DNA of 64,000 nucleotides from Enchytraeus crypticus (GCA_905160935.1 CAJHZI010000558.1:62001-126000), one strand, 5' to 3'; shown: positions 44,850 to 56,830, counted from the first letter of the stretch. Numbers and translations are program-made. Notes: generated by a model not told the origin, from the letters alone.

Positions 44850-45094
44850 CCGGGTGTGGTTGGAACCACAGCAGAATAGGGTAATGGCACGCAAAACTGC
44901 CGCGTGTACGTAAGAGGCGACTAAGGCAGGTGTGAGGAAGGCAAAGGGGATTCACCTTACAATGTAATTTTCCCCCATGATTTAAATAGCATACACGACT
45001 AAAGGATGTAATAGAAGAAAGAATGCAAGGGAAAAGATTTAGAAGAAGACCAAGACACAGAGTATTTGATTAGGGATAATCTGATTACAAATTC

Positions 45095-45142
<48 letters not shown>

Positions 45143-45235
45143 AGAAATGAAAATGAAGGTTAAGGATAGAATTGGTTGGGTTGGAGAAGCTATATGCCAC
45201 GGACCTGCCGTTAGTCAGCGGACTAGAAGAAGAAG
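44850..45235 (+). repeat. SINE A 5' part followed by LINE A 3' part
   Basis: 44,850-44,995 matches the family A head (gagcccgggtgtggttggaa, then taagaggcgactaaggcagg). 45,000-45,235 matches the LINE A C-terminal end (agaagaaagaatgcaaggg, gccacggacctgccgttagt), with a (TA)n tract (about 45,098-45,140) inside it. Either two nested insertions or a template switch produced this. Confidence 0.6.
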
Positions 45236-45529
45236 CTACTTAGTGTTTTATTTAACTTTTAAACAAGTGTTAAGGCGAGAGTTGCCAGCTATTAGCATGA
45301 CAGATCTCTATTCATTAGTATGATGCAGCCGACATTAACTTATGCTTCTACTTATGCTTCATGTAAGATGTAAATCATCGGTGCGCTTAACACGCCATAA
45401 AGAAATCTAAAAAGATTCCAGTGTCAACAAATAAGAGCAAGAAACAAGTAAACAATATCAAAAATCTCAGAAGAGCAGCTGATCTTAACTCAGTTCTTTG
45501 AGCATCATCTTTAGAAAAGCTGGTAAAGC

Positions 45530-45592
45530 TAATGCTAAAGTCAGTTTCCTCACTCGAAAGCGATGTCAGTGACGGGCGAGCCCAGGATTTAT
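45530..45592 (-). repeat. tRNA-derived SINE, family E, 3' fragment
   Basis: Plus strand gtcagtttcctcactcgaaa, then gacgggcgagcccaggattt. It is cut at the B box. Confidence 0.65.
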
Positions 45593-45696
45593 AAATAATT
45601 AAGAATGCTAATCAATTACAGACTATTATTTAATACAATGTCTTGTAAAATATTCTCTTTAAAAATTAAATAAATACCCACATAGCGAAAAAATTA

Positions 45697-47681
45697 CACA
45701 GGTCAACAAAATGAAACTGTTTTTCTCATCAGAGATTAAAATAAGCTTTTCTTAAGTACTTTTTGACGCTGATTCCAAATCTGTAACCAGAATTTTTCCA
45801 GCACGTAGAGTTTTTGAGTTATGACCGATTTAACTTTAACAATATTAAGCTTAGAATAAACGCATAAGCATAAGTTTTTAGTTCATTTTCTTACAACACA
45901 TTTCAGTTTAATACAAATAAAAATATGCGAAACTGATCTCATTTGTCACTCACCACATCGTCTATTGCCATGGAGTGAATAGTACTTAATTATAACCGTT
46001 GTGCGTACGATTTTCTCTTGTGTGATTGGTTTGGATTATCTCGGTGCAACATCCAGCAATAGTCTGCCATCATAGGGGCCTACTCATTTCTGAAGTCTTG
46101 ATAACGATTTTCCATTCCATTAATATCTTGGTGAAACCGCTCACCCTGTTAATCACTGACTGCACCAAGGTTTTCTGGGAAGAAATATAGGTGTGAATGC
46201 AAACAATAAATCTTCAAAGACAATCTACAATCCATCTCTTTGTAAGCAACTAGCAAATTCTGGATTCCTTGTCTATAGTCCGGAGACTTATTGTTTCCTA
46301 AGAAATTTTCACAAATCTATCTGAAGGCTTGCCATGCTTTTCGTTCTGAGGTATTGAGGCACAGGAAGCAGCAATGTTTTTGTGAATCCACCTTGCATTC
46401 CCATCATCACATCAATTGCCTTGAGATCGCCGCGCATATGCCACTGATAGTTTTTGAACTGGATGGCCTCGAGAACTATATTCATATTCTCGTAGGATTC
46501 CTTGAGGTGTACGGAGTGGGCTATCGGAATACACGGTTTCACATTTCCATTATGCAGAAGAACGGCTTTCAAGCTTCACTTAGAAGAATCGATAAATAAT
46601 CGCCAATCATTTGGTACACGTGCCTGCATTAAGCTTGTAAAAAGCCCATTAATGTCATTGCAATAACACAGTGGACCGTCTACTGTGAAGAATACTGCCA
46701 CATCAAGGTTTCTTTTTCTATAGTGACTTGTGCGAACATCGTTTTTAAGTAAGTTCTTTTCTTTCAGCTGGGACGCAAGAAGCTCCGCCTTTTCTTCCGA
46801 CAGAGCCAAGTCTCTGACGAGATCATTCAACTCATCTTGGTTGAGCGTCTATGGTTCTAGACTCTCCTCGAGTAAATAATAAGGATCAGTTGAAGATGAT
46901 GGGTTATGTGCTGTTGCTGCATCAACATCCGTTTCCGTTTCGCTGTCGATAGTATCAAGTCCCTCTTGTGCGGGTATGAAAACCGGTAACGAATCATGAA
47001 ATATCGTGAGGTACTGGTTGGTGTGCAGAGTCAAATAAATTATGTTGCGCTTGTTCTCTACAGAAAACTCAATTACATTGCCGCTACAAAAATAGCAGTC
47101 CGCATGATGATCTCTTTGCTCTCTCCATACCATAGGTATAGCGAAAGGCATGGAAGGCTTCCTTTTGTTTATCCAGTCGCGTAAACATTTGCAAAAGCAG
47201 TGCACATAACATGTGTCGCCCAAACCTTATCTTGGTCTCTAAGTGGACAGCCGAAGAAGTAGGCTTCGTAAAGTTTTCGAATATCCTTCGTAATAGTTGT
47301 CTTTTGCGACTTCGGAACTTCGGAGTGAGTGAACCACACACATATCAAAGTGTATCCTGATGGTTTCTACATTCTTGAGGCATATTGACTGATTTTACTT
47401 ATGAAGATAAACTCAAGATGGCTGTTTCGATTGCATAATGACGTCATGTAGAAGTTCCCAATTCCAAAGACTAAGAAGAAAAATTTTAATCGAGATCAGT
47501 ATAGGTCAATGCGTAAGTAATGTGCCTGCAGAAAATTGCTAATAATGTTAAAATATAATCTGCTTCATCACAAAAACTAGACGTGATAGAGAAAAACTGT
47601 TTGCATATTTAGAATCAGCGTCAAAAATCCTATATAGATGACCCAATAATTTACTTGATGAAAAATCACTGTTGACCAGTG
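45697..47681 (-). mobile_element. DNA transposon-like element with TIRs and TTA target duplication
   Basis: The left end CACAGGTCAACA (45,697) and right end, read inward, CACTGGTCAACA (47,681) differ at one base. Each is flanked by TTA (45,694-45,696 and 47,682-47,684). Further in, both ends carry TTTTTGACGCTGATTC (45,760-45,775; complement 47,612-47,627), followed by a similar block ending CACGT..AGTTTTTG. The imperfect TIRs are thus about 115-140 bases. The 3-base duplication and CAC ends recall the CACTA/CMC group, but I cannot assign a superfamily. It carries the decayed gene described next. Confidence 0.75.
45990..47360 (-). pseudogene. Decayed multi-copy gene of unknown function inside the TIR element
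   Basis: One minus-strand reading, in order: DQDKVWATHVMC, MPFAIPMVWREQRDH, DCYFC, NQDELNDLVRDLALSEEKAE, DGPLCYCNDINGLF, WRLFIDSSK, KAVLLHNGN, PIAHSVHLKESYENM, MRGDLKAIDVM, HLYFFPENLGAVSD, QGERFHQDINGMENRY, MADYCWMLHRDNP. I recognise this order from an uncharacterised protein family present in many copies in invertebrate genomes. There is a frameshift near 47,200, in-frame stops after LEP (46,858 region), after DSSK (46,576 region) and after GAVSD (near 46,150), so it is dead. No catalytic role is known to me. DCYFC with other cysteines could bind metal. Confidence 0.72.
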
Positions 47682-47684
47682 TTA

Positions 47685-48049
47685 TTATATAGTTGCAGAC
47701 TTGCAGTCCATTCAAGGTTACAAATCAATTTAAAATAAAATGCTCGCCAATGCACTACAGTGTATGTTTCATCGTCAAATCCGTACTTTGTTTCACTTCT
47801 TTTCTTCCTTTCTTTTCTTACTCGTAGACCAATTCAATGGAATAACTGTGTTCAGTAAACAAGTAAAAATAAGTAAATATGATGTTATTAATCTCCTGTA
47901 GGCCTAATGGAGATAGGCAAACTAGTGCAATAGTCGACCAATGATCTTTATTTCGAGTAGTAAAACAAGTAGTACTGGCTCTACAGTTCTTCATACATCA
48001 TCAATATGATATCCACTAACTTCTAGTTAAATAAATTTGTGTGGTATGT
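47685..48049. other. No gene seen
   Basis: AT-rich DNA with one TAGGCCTA octamer at 47,899-47,906. Confidence 0.45.
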
Positions 48050-48540
48050 ACGTTTATACAAATGCAGCAGGTAATATGGCAGAGGGTACGGCAGTAGTGC
48101 AAAAAGTAGTACGGCAATTGCACAAAAAGTAGTACGGCAGTAGTACAAAAGTAGTACGGCAGTAGTACAAAAAGTAGTACGGCAGTAGTACTGAAAGTAG
48201 TACGGCAGTAATACAAAAATTAGTACGGCAGTACTACTGAAAGTAGTATGGCAGTAATACAAAAAGTAGTACGGCAGTAGTACAAAAAGTAGTACGGCAG
48301 TAGTACAAAAAGTAGTACGGCAGTAGTACAGAAAGTAGTACGGAAAGTAGTACGGATGCCTCGTAGTACTGCAGGATACTAGTACGGATAGTAGGATGAC
48401 AGGATAGTAGTACGGATAATAGTACAGATAGTACGGATAGTAGTGCGGATGATACGTATAGTAGTACGGATAGTAGGATGACAGGATAGTAGGATGGAAG
48501 GATAGTAGTACGGATAGTAGGATAGTAGTGACAGATAATA
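48050..48540. repeat. About 22-bp minisatellite (AGTACGGCAGTAGTAC core)
   Basis: About fifteen units of agtacggcagtagtacaaaa, then a related array of gatagtagtacggatagtag. Frames over it are artefacts. Confidence 0.85.
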
Positions 48541-48754
48541 TTGCCGGCAATTTGCGGCTACGCAAAAGTCGCGACTCTAGAAGTGGCCTTAATAAGGAAA
48601 TTAATTCTTCTCATAATGATGTTAACCGACAGTTTTCTGAATACAAAGATGTACTAAAGAGCATTAATGCTACTGCTACTGCTACTGCTACTGATAATGC
48701 TAATGCTACTGCTACTGCTAACGATACTGTTAGCCACTAATATTAAAATACACT

Positions 48755-49600
48755 AATTCACAGACGAATTCACGTGAGAGATGAAGATACACAGATATAA
48801 ATGCACAAATGCAAATACACAGATGTAAATACACAGATGTAAATACACATATGTAAATACACATACATGTATGTAAATACACAAATGTAAATACACATAT
48901 GTAAATACACAGATGTTAATACACAGATGTAAATACACAGATGTAAATACACAGATGTAAATACACAGATGTAAATATACAGATATAAATGCACAAATGT
49001 AAATACACAGATGTAAATACACATACACGTATGTAAATACACAGATGTAAATACACATATGTAATTACACAGATGTTAATACACAGATATAAATGCACGA
49101 ATGTAAATACACAGATGTAAATACACAGATGCAAATACACATATTTAAATACACATACATGTATGTAAATACACAGATGTAAATACACATATGTAAATAC
49201 ACAGATGTAAATACACATTTGTAAATACACAGATGTAAATACACGGATGTAATTACACAGATGTTAATACACAGATATAAATGCACGAATGTAAATACAC
49301 AGATGTAAATACACAGATGCAAATACACATATTTAAATACACATACATGTATGTAAATACACAGATGTAAATACACATATGTAAATACACAGATGTAAAT
49401 ACACATTTGTAAATACACAGATGTAAATACACGGATGTAACTACACTGACGTAAATACACAGATGTAAATATATAGACGTAAATACGCAGATGTAAATAC
49501 ACATATGTAAATACACAGATGTAAATACACAGATGTAAATACACAGATGTAAATACGCAGATGTAAATAAACATATGTAAATACACAAATGTATATACTC
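48755..49600. repeat. 14-bp minisatellite with higher-order blocks
   Basis: About sixty units of gtaaatacacagat. A block of about 180 bases (around 49,075-49,255 and 49,255-49,440) recurs as a unit, showing recent segmental duplication inside the array. Minus-strand frames rich in YLHLCIYICVF are artefacts. Confidence 0.9.
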
Positions 49601-49602
49601 AG

Positions 49603-49764
49603 ATGTATATTGCGAGCGCAGATTACAAACAATTCGACGCTGCCGTTGTAATAAATGTATTTGTCTATAACATGCTGACGCTAGACAATCAGGACATGGA
49701 GTGGATGGATGATTTTATCAAGTGCAGGAAACTCGGTACTATCTCTCTGGATTTGGAAGTGTAA
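49603..49764 (+). CDS. Possible terminal coding exon, unknown protein
   Basis: Directly after the minisatellite, 54 codons follow an AG (ctcag/ATG) and end in TAA. The product has gene-like composition and codon use (FDAAVVINVFVYNML, LDNQDMEWMDDFIKCRKL, GTISLDLEV) unlike the repeat-derived frames around it. I do not recognise a family. It could be a last exon of a gene whose other exons are not visible, a fragment of an old insertion, or chance. Confidence 0.3.
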   Translation: MYIASADYKQFDAAVVINVFVYNMLTLDNQDMEWMDDFIKCRKLGTISLDLEV

Positions 49765-49944
49765 TGGGATAGAGCGCAAAGCGGTCGCTCAAAATAGCGG
49801 TATCAAATAGTACATCGGTAATAGCATATTCGACATTTTCCAAGCACTCTGTAAAGCGACTATTGTGATTAAATCTAATAATGCATAGTAAACATAATCC
49901 TTTCATGGAACGTTTTATTAATCAACTACCTTATTGATCAATTG

Positions 49945-50080
49945 TACCTGTTGGATGGCCGAATGGAAGACACACTTGCCTGAGAAGTAGGACGCCATCG
50001 GTTCGGTTTGCACAGCTAAACATCTCTGACTCTGCCAGTATCTCTGGTGACCTAGATACAGACGCCAAACTTAGCAATAA
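49945..50080 (+). repeat. tRNA-derived SINE, family F
   Basis: Head gatggccgaatggaagacac, cttgcctgagaagtaggac, B-box side ccatcggttcggtttgcac. It matches the copy at 27,125 in order of parts. Confidence 0.55.
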
Positions 50081-51057
50081 TATAGCTTTTAGTTTAAATA
50101 TGCTAATAATTTTATTGAAATATAACAGCAGATCATCTACTGAACAACTGCACCAATAAATCGGTAAAAAAAACGATCATTAAATTATATCTAATTCCAA
50201 GTAGCGTTTTAACATAGTGAAATTAAAACGATGATTGATAAACTGTGACGTAAAGATTTTCAAATCTAGACCAAGCAAATCATTCTAACAGGATAACTAT
50301 AACTGGACGAGTAGAGGCAGGTAGATAATCCTCAAATGAAATGTGATTAATTAACTCCTCAGCTTTTAGTTCTTCCCCAACAGTGCCAAATTGCGTCAAT
50401 TTACTCCTTTGATCTTTCCATTCACGCCGCTTATCCTATAGCTATAGCTTCCATTAATCTCGGCTTTTATTGCATTCCACTTCCAGGCAGACATTCATTC
50501 CACTTCCAGGCAGACATTCATTCCACTCGGCTAATTCATACGAGATCAAGCACAAAGCTGTCGCCAGGGAGAACTAGTAGACAGGAAGCAGTTCAGTGGA
50601 TTCTCAGCGTCGTCGACTTGTTTCCATATGTGGAAGTGTTAAAAAATTACAATTTGTAACTTTTAACGCAAAATTTGCAACGTTGACCCTGGCACACCAG
50701 TCATGGCGCATGCGCAATAGTTGGAATTTGGAAATCGTTCCTTCCTCGAACCGCTTGTGTGTTTTCGCCACATTTTTAATTACTACGGTGTTTACAAATT
50801 GACATAGATGAAAGAAACGTTTTTTTTACGTTTTTATATCTGTTAAAAAACGCGTTTTTTACGTTTTCTATTTTTTATAAAATAAAAAACCTAAAAAAAC
50901 GTAAACCGTTAACGTCAAAGTCAAACGTAAAAATTAAATTTTCTTGTATTGATAATTATGAACAACTGACTGTTTGTGATCTGAAAGTATTTGTTTATAT
51001 TTGTATGGAGTCTATGGACACACTTTAGAACTTTAGATCAAGTCTTGTTGTAATAAA
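50081..51057. other. No gene supported
   Basis: Includes a 21-base direct duplication around 50,480-50,525 (ttccaggcagacattcattc) and T-rich ttttttacg repeats at 50,820-50,900. The 68-codon frame at 50,596-50,802 shows no domain. Confidence 0.4.
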
Positions 51058-51330
51058 AAATAGTGCACTGCCTACTGGCAGGTCCATGGTACATAGCGCC
51101 TCCACTCTTCTCTGTCTTCCGCCTTCCTCTTCATTTTCACATATGAGTGGGTGAAATATAATTATCTGTGCTATAATTTGGCCTACAACTAGACAAGCCA
51201 TGTTAGATGATTAAAAATACATTCCGACCATTCGCATATAGAGATGAAAAGAAAAGAAAAAACTAAACGAATTAGACAGAAGAGCTTTTTGCAATGGGAC
51301 CTCCGTTAGGCAGTGTACTGAGGGATAGAA
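51058..51330. mobile_element. Two LINE A 3' ends in opposite directions
   Basis: Minus-strand fragment at 51,060-51,155 (tagtgcactgcctactggca, then cgcctccactcttctctgtc) and a plus-strand diverged fragment at 51,190-51,330 (gacctccgttaggcagtgta). They face head to head about 35 bases apart. Confidence 0.65.
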
Positions 51331-51780
51331 ATAATTTAAGTTCAGTGTTGTACTAACCCTTTTTCATTTTCTGCGGATATACCACTAAAACAAAAACTGT
51401 ATATTTAAAAAACAAGGTGTAGCAATGCTAATTAAATAAAAGTTGGTGATTTTAGAATGATGTTAATTTAATTATAGAAAACAAATGCGAATAATTATAA
51501 CGTGAACTCAAGACAATAGAGAGTTTTTCAGTCTATTTAAATACTCTCAGTTCAATCAAGGGTTTGACAGTTCAAATCTCGATAGAAACTACCATCGGTA
51601 TTTTATCTACTAATAGCAGGATTCTCTTCTTAATTCTTAATAACTCATTAATAGATCTTTTCGGTAATAGCTATAAATAGAAAATCGGGGACACCAAATG
51701 TAAACAGTGGACAAGAAAACGTAAACACTGCATAGAATACCACTGAAATGTACTAGTTCCTCATAAAATTTCTAATACAA

Positions 51781-51900
51781 GCTTTCTTTAGAAATGTTAT
51801 TTACTTTACAACCTACTATACGGATATTAATTAAAGAATAACTTTCTTTAGAAATGTTATTTACTTTACAACCTACTATACGGATATTAATTAAAGAATA
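51781..51900. repeat. 60-bp tandem duplication
   Basis: Two adjacent 60-base copies (cctactatacggatattaat core) that differ only near the first bases. A recent duplication. Confidence 0.95.
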
Positions 51901-52394
51901 ACTTAACACTTATAGTTTAACTCTGACACCCATTATAACGGTATGCATGCATTATAACGAAATTATAATGTAGATCCATTACATTTACATATAAATATAT
52001 GTACCAGATGTCAACATAAACAAACCAGTGTTAACATGCAACAAAATCTGTTTTCAATTACCGAACTGATCTATTGTTGGCATTACGTGCTATATAGATG
52101 ACCGCAGCTATATGCAGAATATTGCCCAACTTTCAGCAGATATTACTGGATGTGAAGAAACTGCCTGCACTAGATTATTTGTTCTCTTCGTGGAGCAATG
52201 GCTCATGCCTCGCTTCATCCTGTAGCGGATACACAGACGATCCTGCCGGACGAGACCGGATACAGAAGAATATTCTGCGAGTCCCATGTGGATAAACATG
52301 CACGATATAGACATGAAAAGCATCGGATTAATATAAGTTCTAAACTACAATATAACGCTACAATTTTTTTCTGCGTGTGTGTATCTAGGTATGG

Positions 52395-52810
52395 TTTTAA
52401 TGGCAGCATAGTGGAATGATGGGTTAGCAGAAAGTGCAGAGTTCAAATCCTGAAATCGCCAAAAATAAGTTTCCAGACCTGAAGCTGAAGTTAAGCTTGG
52501 CTTTCGAATTAGAATAGAAAGCTGAATAACGGGGAATCTAGAAAAATTCTCATCTGGAAATTTTTAAACTGTAGTTTAAGTCATTGGAAAGGTGGATTTG
52601 GAGAAGAATGGAGAGGATTAACTCGACTCAAAAGGTTACAAAAGAGGAAGTTCTGGAGAGAGTTAGCACAGATAGACAGTTGATTATAAACGAAAGTTGG
52701 CTTTTCTTCCTATTTCTATTAAGAAATAGGAAGAAGAGTTGGATAGGAGACATCCTTGGGGGAAAGTCTATTAAAAGAAGTCATAGAAGGTAGAATGGAA
52801 GGAAAATTTG
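52395..52810 (+). mobile_element. SINE E copy followed by LINE A fragment
   Basis: 52,395-52,505 is a diverged family E SINE (tggcagcatagtggaatg, gagttcaaatcctgaaat, gctgaagttaagcttggct). 52,575-52,805 is LINE A coding sequence (WIWRRMERINSTQKVTKEEV, then a disrupted RNRKKSWIGDIL). The LINE contains an inserted inverted segment that makes a 14-bp hairpin at 52,704-52,735. Confidence 0.65.
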
Positions 52811-53964
52811 AAAGTTTTCAACTAAGTTATAGAAATTATTGTCATTAGCTTCAGCTTATCGATCTTACACAAATATATATCTGTGGCATAAATCCCTACT
52901 AAATTTTTGTCATCATTTTTTACAATTTTTTTCACAAACTCCGCAGCCAATACTTCGACGTTTAAAAGCAGGCAGTAAAGTTGACTAACGAAGATTTCAC
53001 AAGACAACAACCGTCGCGCCAGCACATCTATAAAAATAGTCGCGACGCTCAACTTGTCCTTTTACAAATCTGAGGACGTGAATAAAACATTAGCCTCATC
53101 CATCGTAGCTTCTTCCATTTACTGTTTTCTAATCAGCAGGTCCACGCCTTGACTCAACCTACTGAAGCGGTTTAATTAAAACAAAGTAAGAGGTCAGTGA
53201 CCTCTTACGTGAATTACGTGTTTGGTTGAATTAAATAAATCCAATCGGTTTTCTTCTACTTGACTATAAGCAGAAAAAAATCGCTGTAATGAATTACCTT
53301 GATTTTGGCTCGCACCGTTTATGGACCATCCACACTCTGCTCATCGGTTTTGATTTGGTTCCACAGTGCTCGCTGTTTTCAGTGACAACAGTAGTTCCCT
53401 AATCGTATTGTTGTTGTTGTTGTTGTTCAGAATCGAGCATAGAGACGTATATGTTTAGCGACGGACCCACTTATTCAATCTAAAATTAATAAAAAATTAA
53501 GAAGTACTATTAAAACTACTGATGTCTTTGGTAATTAGTAGAACTCTAAATAAAAGACAAGTAGAAGAAAGTCCTAAAATGGTAGAGAAAAATTTCCCCA
53601 GTTTGATCGTTAAACTGTTTGTTGTAGGGTTAATTGCCACAAATCTGTCAAATAGTTACATTCATTAGGTAGCTGACAATAATAAGTTGTATTATGCTTT
53701 TTCTTTCGAATCACAATGGAAAATAATGTAACTGTAGCGTATTATATTTACGTATTATTCCTACACTGTATACATGTAGTCTTACAGCTACTGTAGCGTA
53801 GTATATTTACGATTATACTAACACTGTACATGCATTTACCCATTATTAATGCACTTTAAATACTGTACTGTATTTGCAAATGTTTCATAGAGATTTCGGA
53901 TTCTTGGTCGTAATTGATTGATTCAGTTGACACCAGGATGTTGACAACTTGTTAAATATACAGT
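52811..53964. other. No gene seen; one 23-bp palindrome and (GTT)n
   Basis: A perfect odd palindrome at 53,186-53,208 centred on G53,197, and (GTT)n at about 53,408-53,427. An imperfect 60-base duplication lies at 53,735-53,830. No coding exon recognised. Confidence 0.5.
53186..53208. promoter_or_regulatory. 23-bp perfect palindrome with an inverted AGGTCA element (IR1)
   Basis: The core AGGTCA-G-TGACCT is flanked by GTAAG and CTTAC, all symmetric. AGGTCA inverted repeats with one-base spacing are the classical binding sites of EcR/USP- or FXR/RXR-type nuclear receptors. No promoter is visible nearby, so binding in vivo is an inference. Confidence 0.4.
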
Positions 53965-54080
53965 AAATATGGTTCGTCGATTGGCCGAGTAGATAGAACA
54001 GTTGCTGCTTAAGCAAGAGATCGCCAATCAGAATCCCAGCAGGATCCACAGCGCTTACAGTTTCCTTGTACTTTGAAAAC
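53965..54080 (+). repeat. tRNA-derived SINE, family F-like
   Basis: Head gattggccgagtagatagaa, anticodon-like gctgcttaagcaagag, B-box side atcagaatcccagc. Confidence 0.55.
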
Positions 54081-55989
54081 AGATTCAAACCTTTTAATCA
54101 GAAATGATTCATTAGAAATACTACACTCAAATAGAGGCCTTGATTTAATTATATTTATCAAAATGTGCTTCAATTTCAGATCGTAGCTAAACTGAGATTC
54201 AAATGAAGATGATGATGAAAGTATGCTTAAATTGACGTTAAACTTCGATTTGAAGACCCAAACAATTTCAATACAAATATGTGCAGTAGTTTAATGTCTG
54301 CATAAATTTATTATTTAACTTAGACGTACCCATTAACTCAGCTTAAATCTCTACAATACAGTCATTTATTGTAACAACTTAAAACAACATAGCTATAACC
54401 ACATCTACATTAATTGGATGTACATAATTTAACAAACTAAAAATTCTAACTCAGGCATGTCCTTGATTATCGTATACACTAGAGTTTCAAAGCACAATGC
54501 TTTTAAACTTTAATCTAACACTAAATTTTCATGTTAAAACAAAAAATGTGAACCTTGGAAGCTTTAGGTTGTTTTACAACAATGTTTATAATAATATTAT
54601 TAATATTAATTTTTAATATTAACAGGTTTAAAAATGAGCAAAACTATAAAGTTAAGACTAGATCGCAATATTTCAGTCACTTTCAGCGAATTTTAAATAT
54701 CAAATATGTTGACTGCTGTGCTGTGTGATATGGGTACACAATAAACATAAGTCTCTCAATAATCAAAGATTAATGCAAGTAAATTAAATTTGGTAGAGAG
54801 CCCACAGTATAACTATAAATTACAGACGGAAATTTTCTAAATTTTCAAGGTTTGGGTTAGTTTCTATTCCCATCTCTAATTATAAGTATATACCTGCACA
54901 CCTGTAGAAAATACAGTATTCTACTCTCCACGTATATGATACGATATTTAAAACAACAAGAGATTATAATAATCAATAAAAGTAAGTGACTTGTAAAAAT
55001 AATGGATATCCGAGCCTATGTTTTCACTTCTCTTAACTCTCTCGCCATGTACACTGGAAGCAGTGTGTTCAGTCTTTCAGTACATTAAAACATACACATG
55101 TAAATGCTAGCTACTTACAGTTTGCATAAGAAAATATACAATAATATTCACGTAATACGCAATAAAATGAAGTGTTTATGACTGTTTATGCCCGGCAATC
55201 TAATCCACGACACTTCAATACTTTTAATCATACGTTGTTGAACTTCTCTAACAAAACAGAATAATATATTATTAGCGTTTTCTAGTAAAGATCTTCTAAA
55301 TAATTATTCATTAAAATTAGGATTTTATAGTATTTCCAGATAACTGCGTGCCCAAGAAAGGTATATCATGACAAGTATCATGATAAGCAACATGCTAAGT
55401 ATCATGCTAAGATTATTATATTATTGACTATATTTTATTGTAGAAGTATAGACAGTATCTTGGACTGAACTTTGGACTGATTTTCTGAATTTCGAAAATT
55501 GCACCGGTTTTCGGACCTCCCTTTCACTAAACGGCCTGGATTTGTCTCAATAGCGCTCGATGATATCATTGATGACAGTAGCACTTTAATTGTTATGTTA
55601 TAAATGATTAAGTTTGAGCTGTTTGAATCAAATTTTTACAAGAAATACATCTTAAAATAATTCTTCCGTACAGATTCCAACTTTCATGCACTTTGAAATA
55701 CTTCAGTCATGATTAATAAATTTGGAAAACTTAACTGCCACCTGATGACGGCGAGAAAAGTGATTTTTCTACGAAGTCGGTTCACATGTTTTTCAAACTA
55801 AAATGCGTAAAATGTGTATTTCAACGAAAATCAAAGCAGAACGATATACAATACAGAAAAATTTAACGTCCGTCGTGTTTTTATTCACACAAAGAAGATG
55901 TCAAGGGTGGTATCTATCATACTGGCAACTATAGTAGCAGAGGAGCATAGTGATACATAGAGACATTCTTAACATACCTGCATAAAAAC
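54081..55989. other. No gene seen; one SINE B tail
   Basis: Family B tail at about 54,183-54,220 (agctaaactgagattcaaat gaagatgatgatg). The rest is AT-rich with no coding signal. Confidence 0.45.
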
Positions 55990-56830
55990 AGATATGATGA
56001 CATACTGATATATACACTGATACATCTTCGACAATGATATATAGACAAAGCTCTGACACTGATACATCTTCGACAATGATATATCGACAACGTTTTGACA
56101 CTGATACATCTTTGACAATGATATATCGACAAAGTTTTGATACTGATACATCTTTGACAATGATATATAGACAAAGCTTTGACACTGATACATCTTTGAC
56201 AATGATATATCGACAAAGCTTTGGCACTAGTACATCTTTGACAATGATATATCGACAAAGCTTTGACACTGATATATCTTTGACAATGATATATAGACAA
56301 AGCTTTGACACTGATACATCTTTGATAATGATATATCGACAAATCTTTGACACTGATACATCTTTGACAATGATATATAGACAAAGCTTTGACACTGATA
56401 CATCTTCGACAATGATATATCGACAAAGCTTTGGCACTAATACATCTTTGACAATGATATATCGACAAAGCTTTGACACTGATACATCTTTGACAATGAT
56501 ATATAGACAAAGCTTTGGCACTAATACATCTTTGATAATGATATATCGACAAAGCTTTGACACTAATACATCTTTGACAATGATATATCGACAAAGTTTT
56601 GGCACTAATACATCTTTGACAATGATATAAAGACAAAGCTTTGACACTAATACATCTTTGACAATGATATATCGACAAAGCTTTGACACTGATACATCTT
56701 TGACAATGATATATAGACAAAGCTTTGGCACTAATACATCTTTGACAATGATATAAAGACAAAGCTTTGGCACTAATACATCTTTGACAATGATATAAAG
56801 ACAAAGTTTTGACACAGATAAATCTTTAGA
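55990..56830. repeat. 42-bp minisatellite, about 19 copies
   Basis: Unit gacaatgatatatcgacaaa plus gctttgacactgatacatcttt. As 42 is divisible by three and the unit lacks stops in several frames, it is open on both strands (up to 405 codons). Variation is by point substitutions spread over units. Confidence 0.92.

Noticed and set aside
48023..48565. 180-codon minus frame rich in YYCRTTF
   Set aside because: Repeat artefact of the AGTACGGCAGTAGTAC array.
48753..49632. Several 60-173 codon minus frames rich in YLHLCIYICVF
   Set aside because: Translations of a 14-bp tandem repeat; multiple frames are open at once and there is no gene context.
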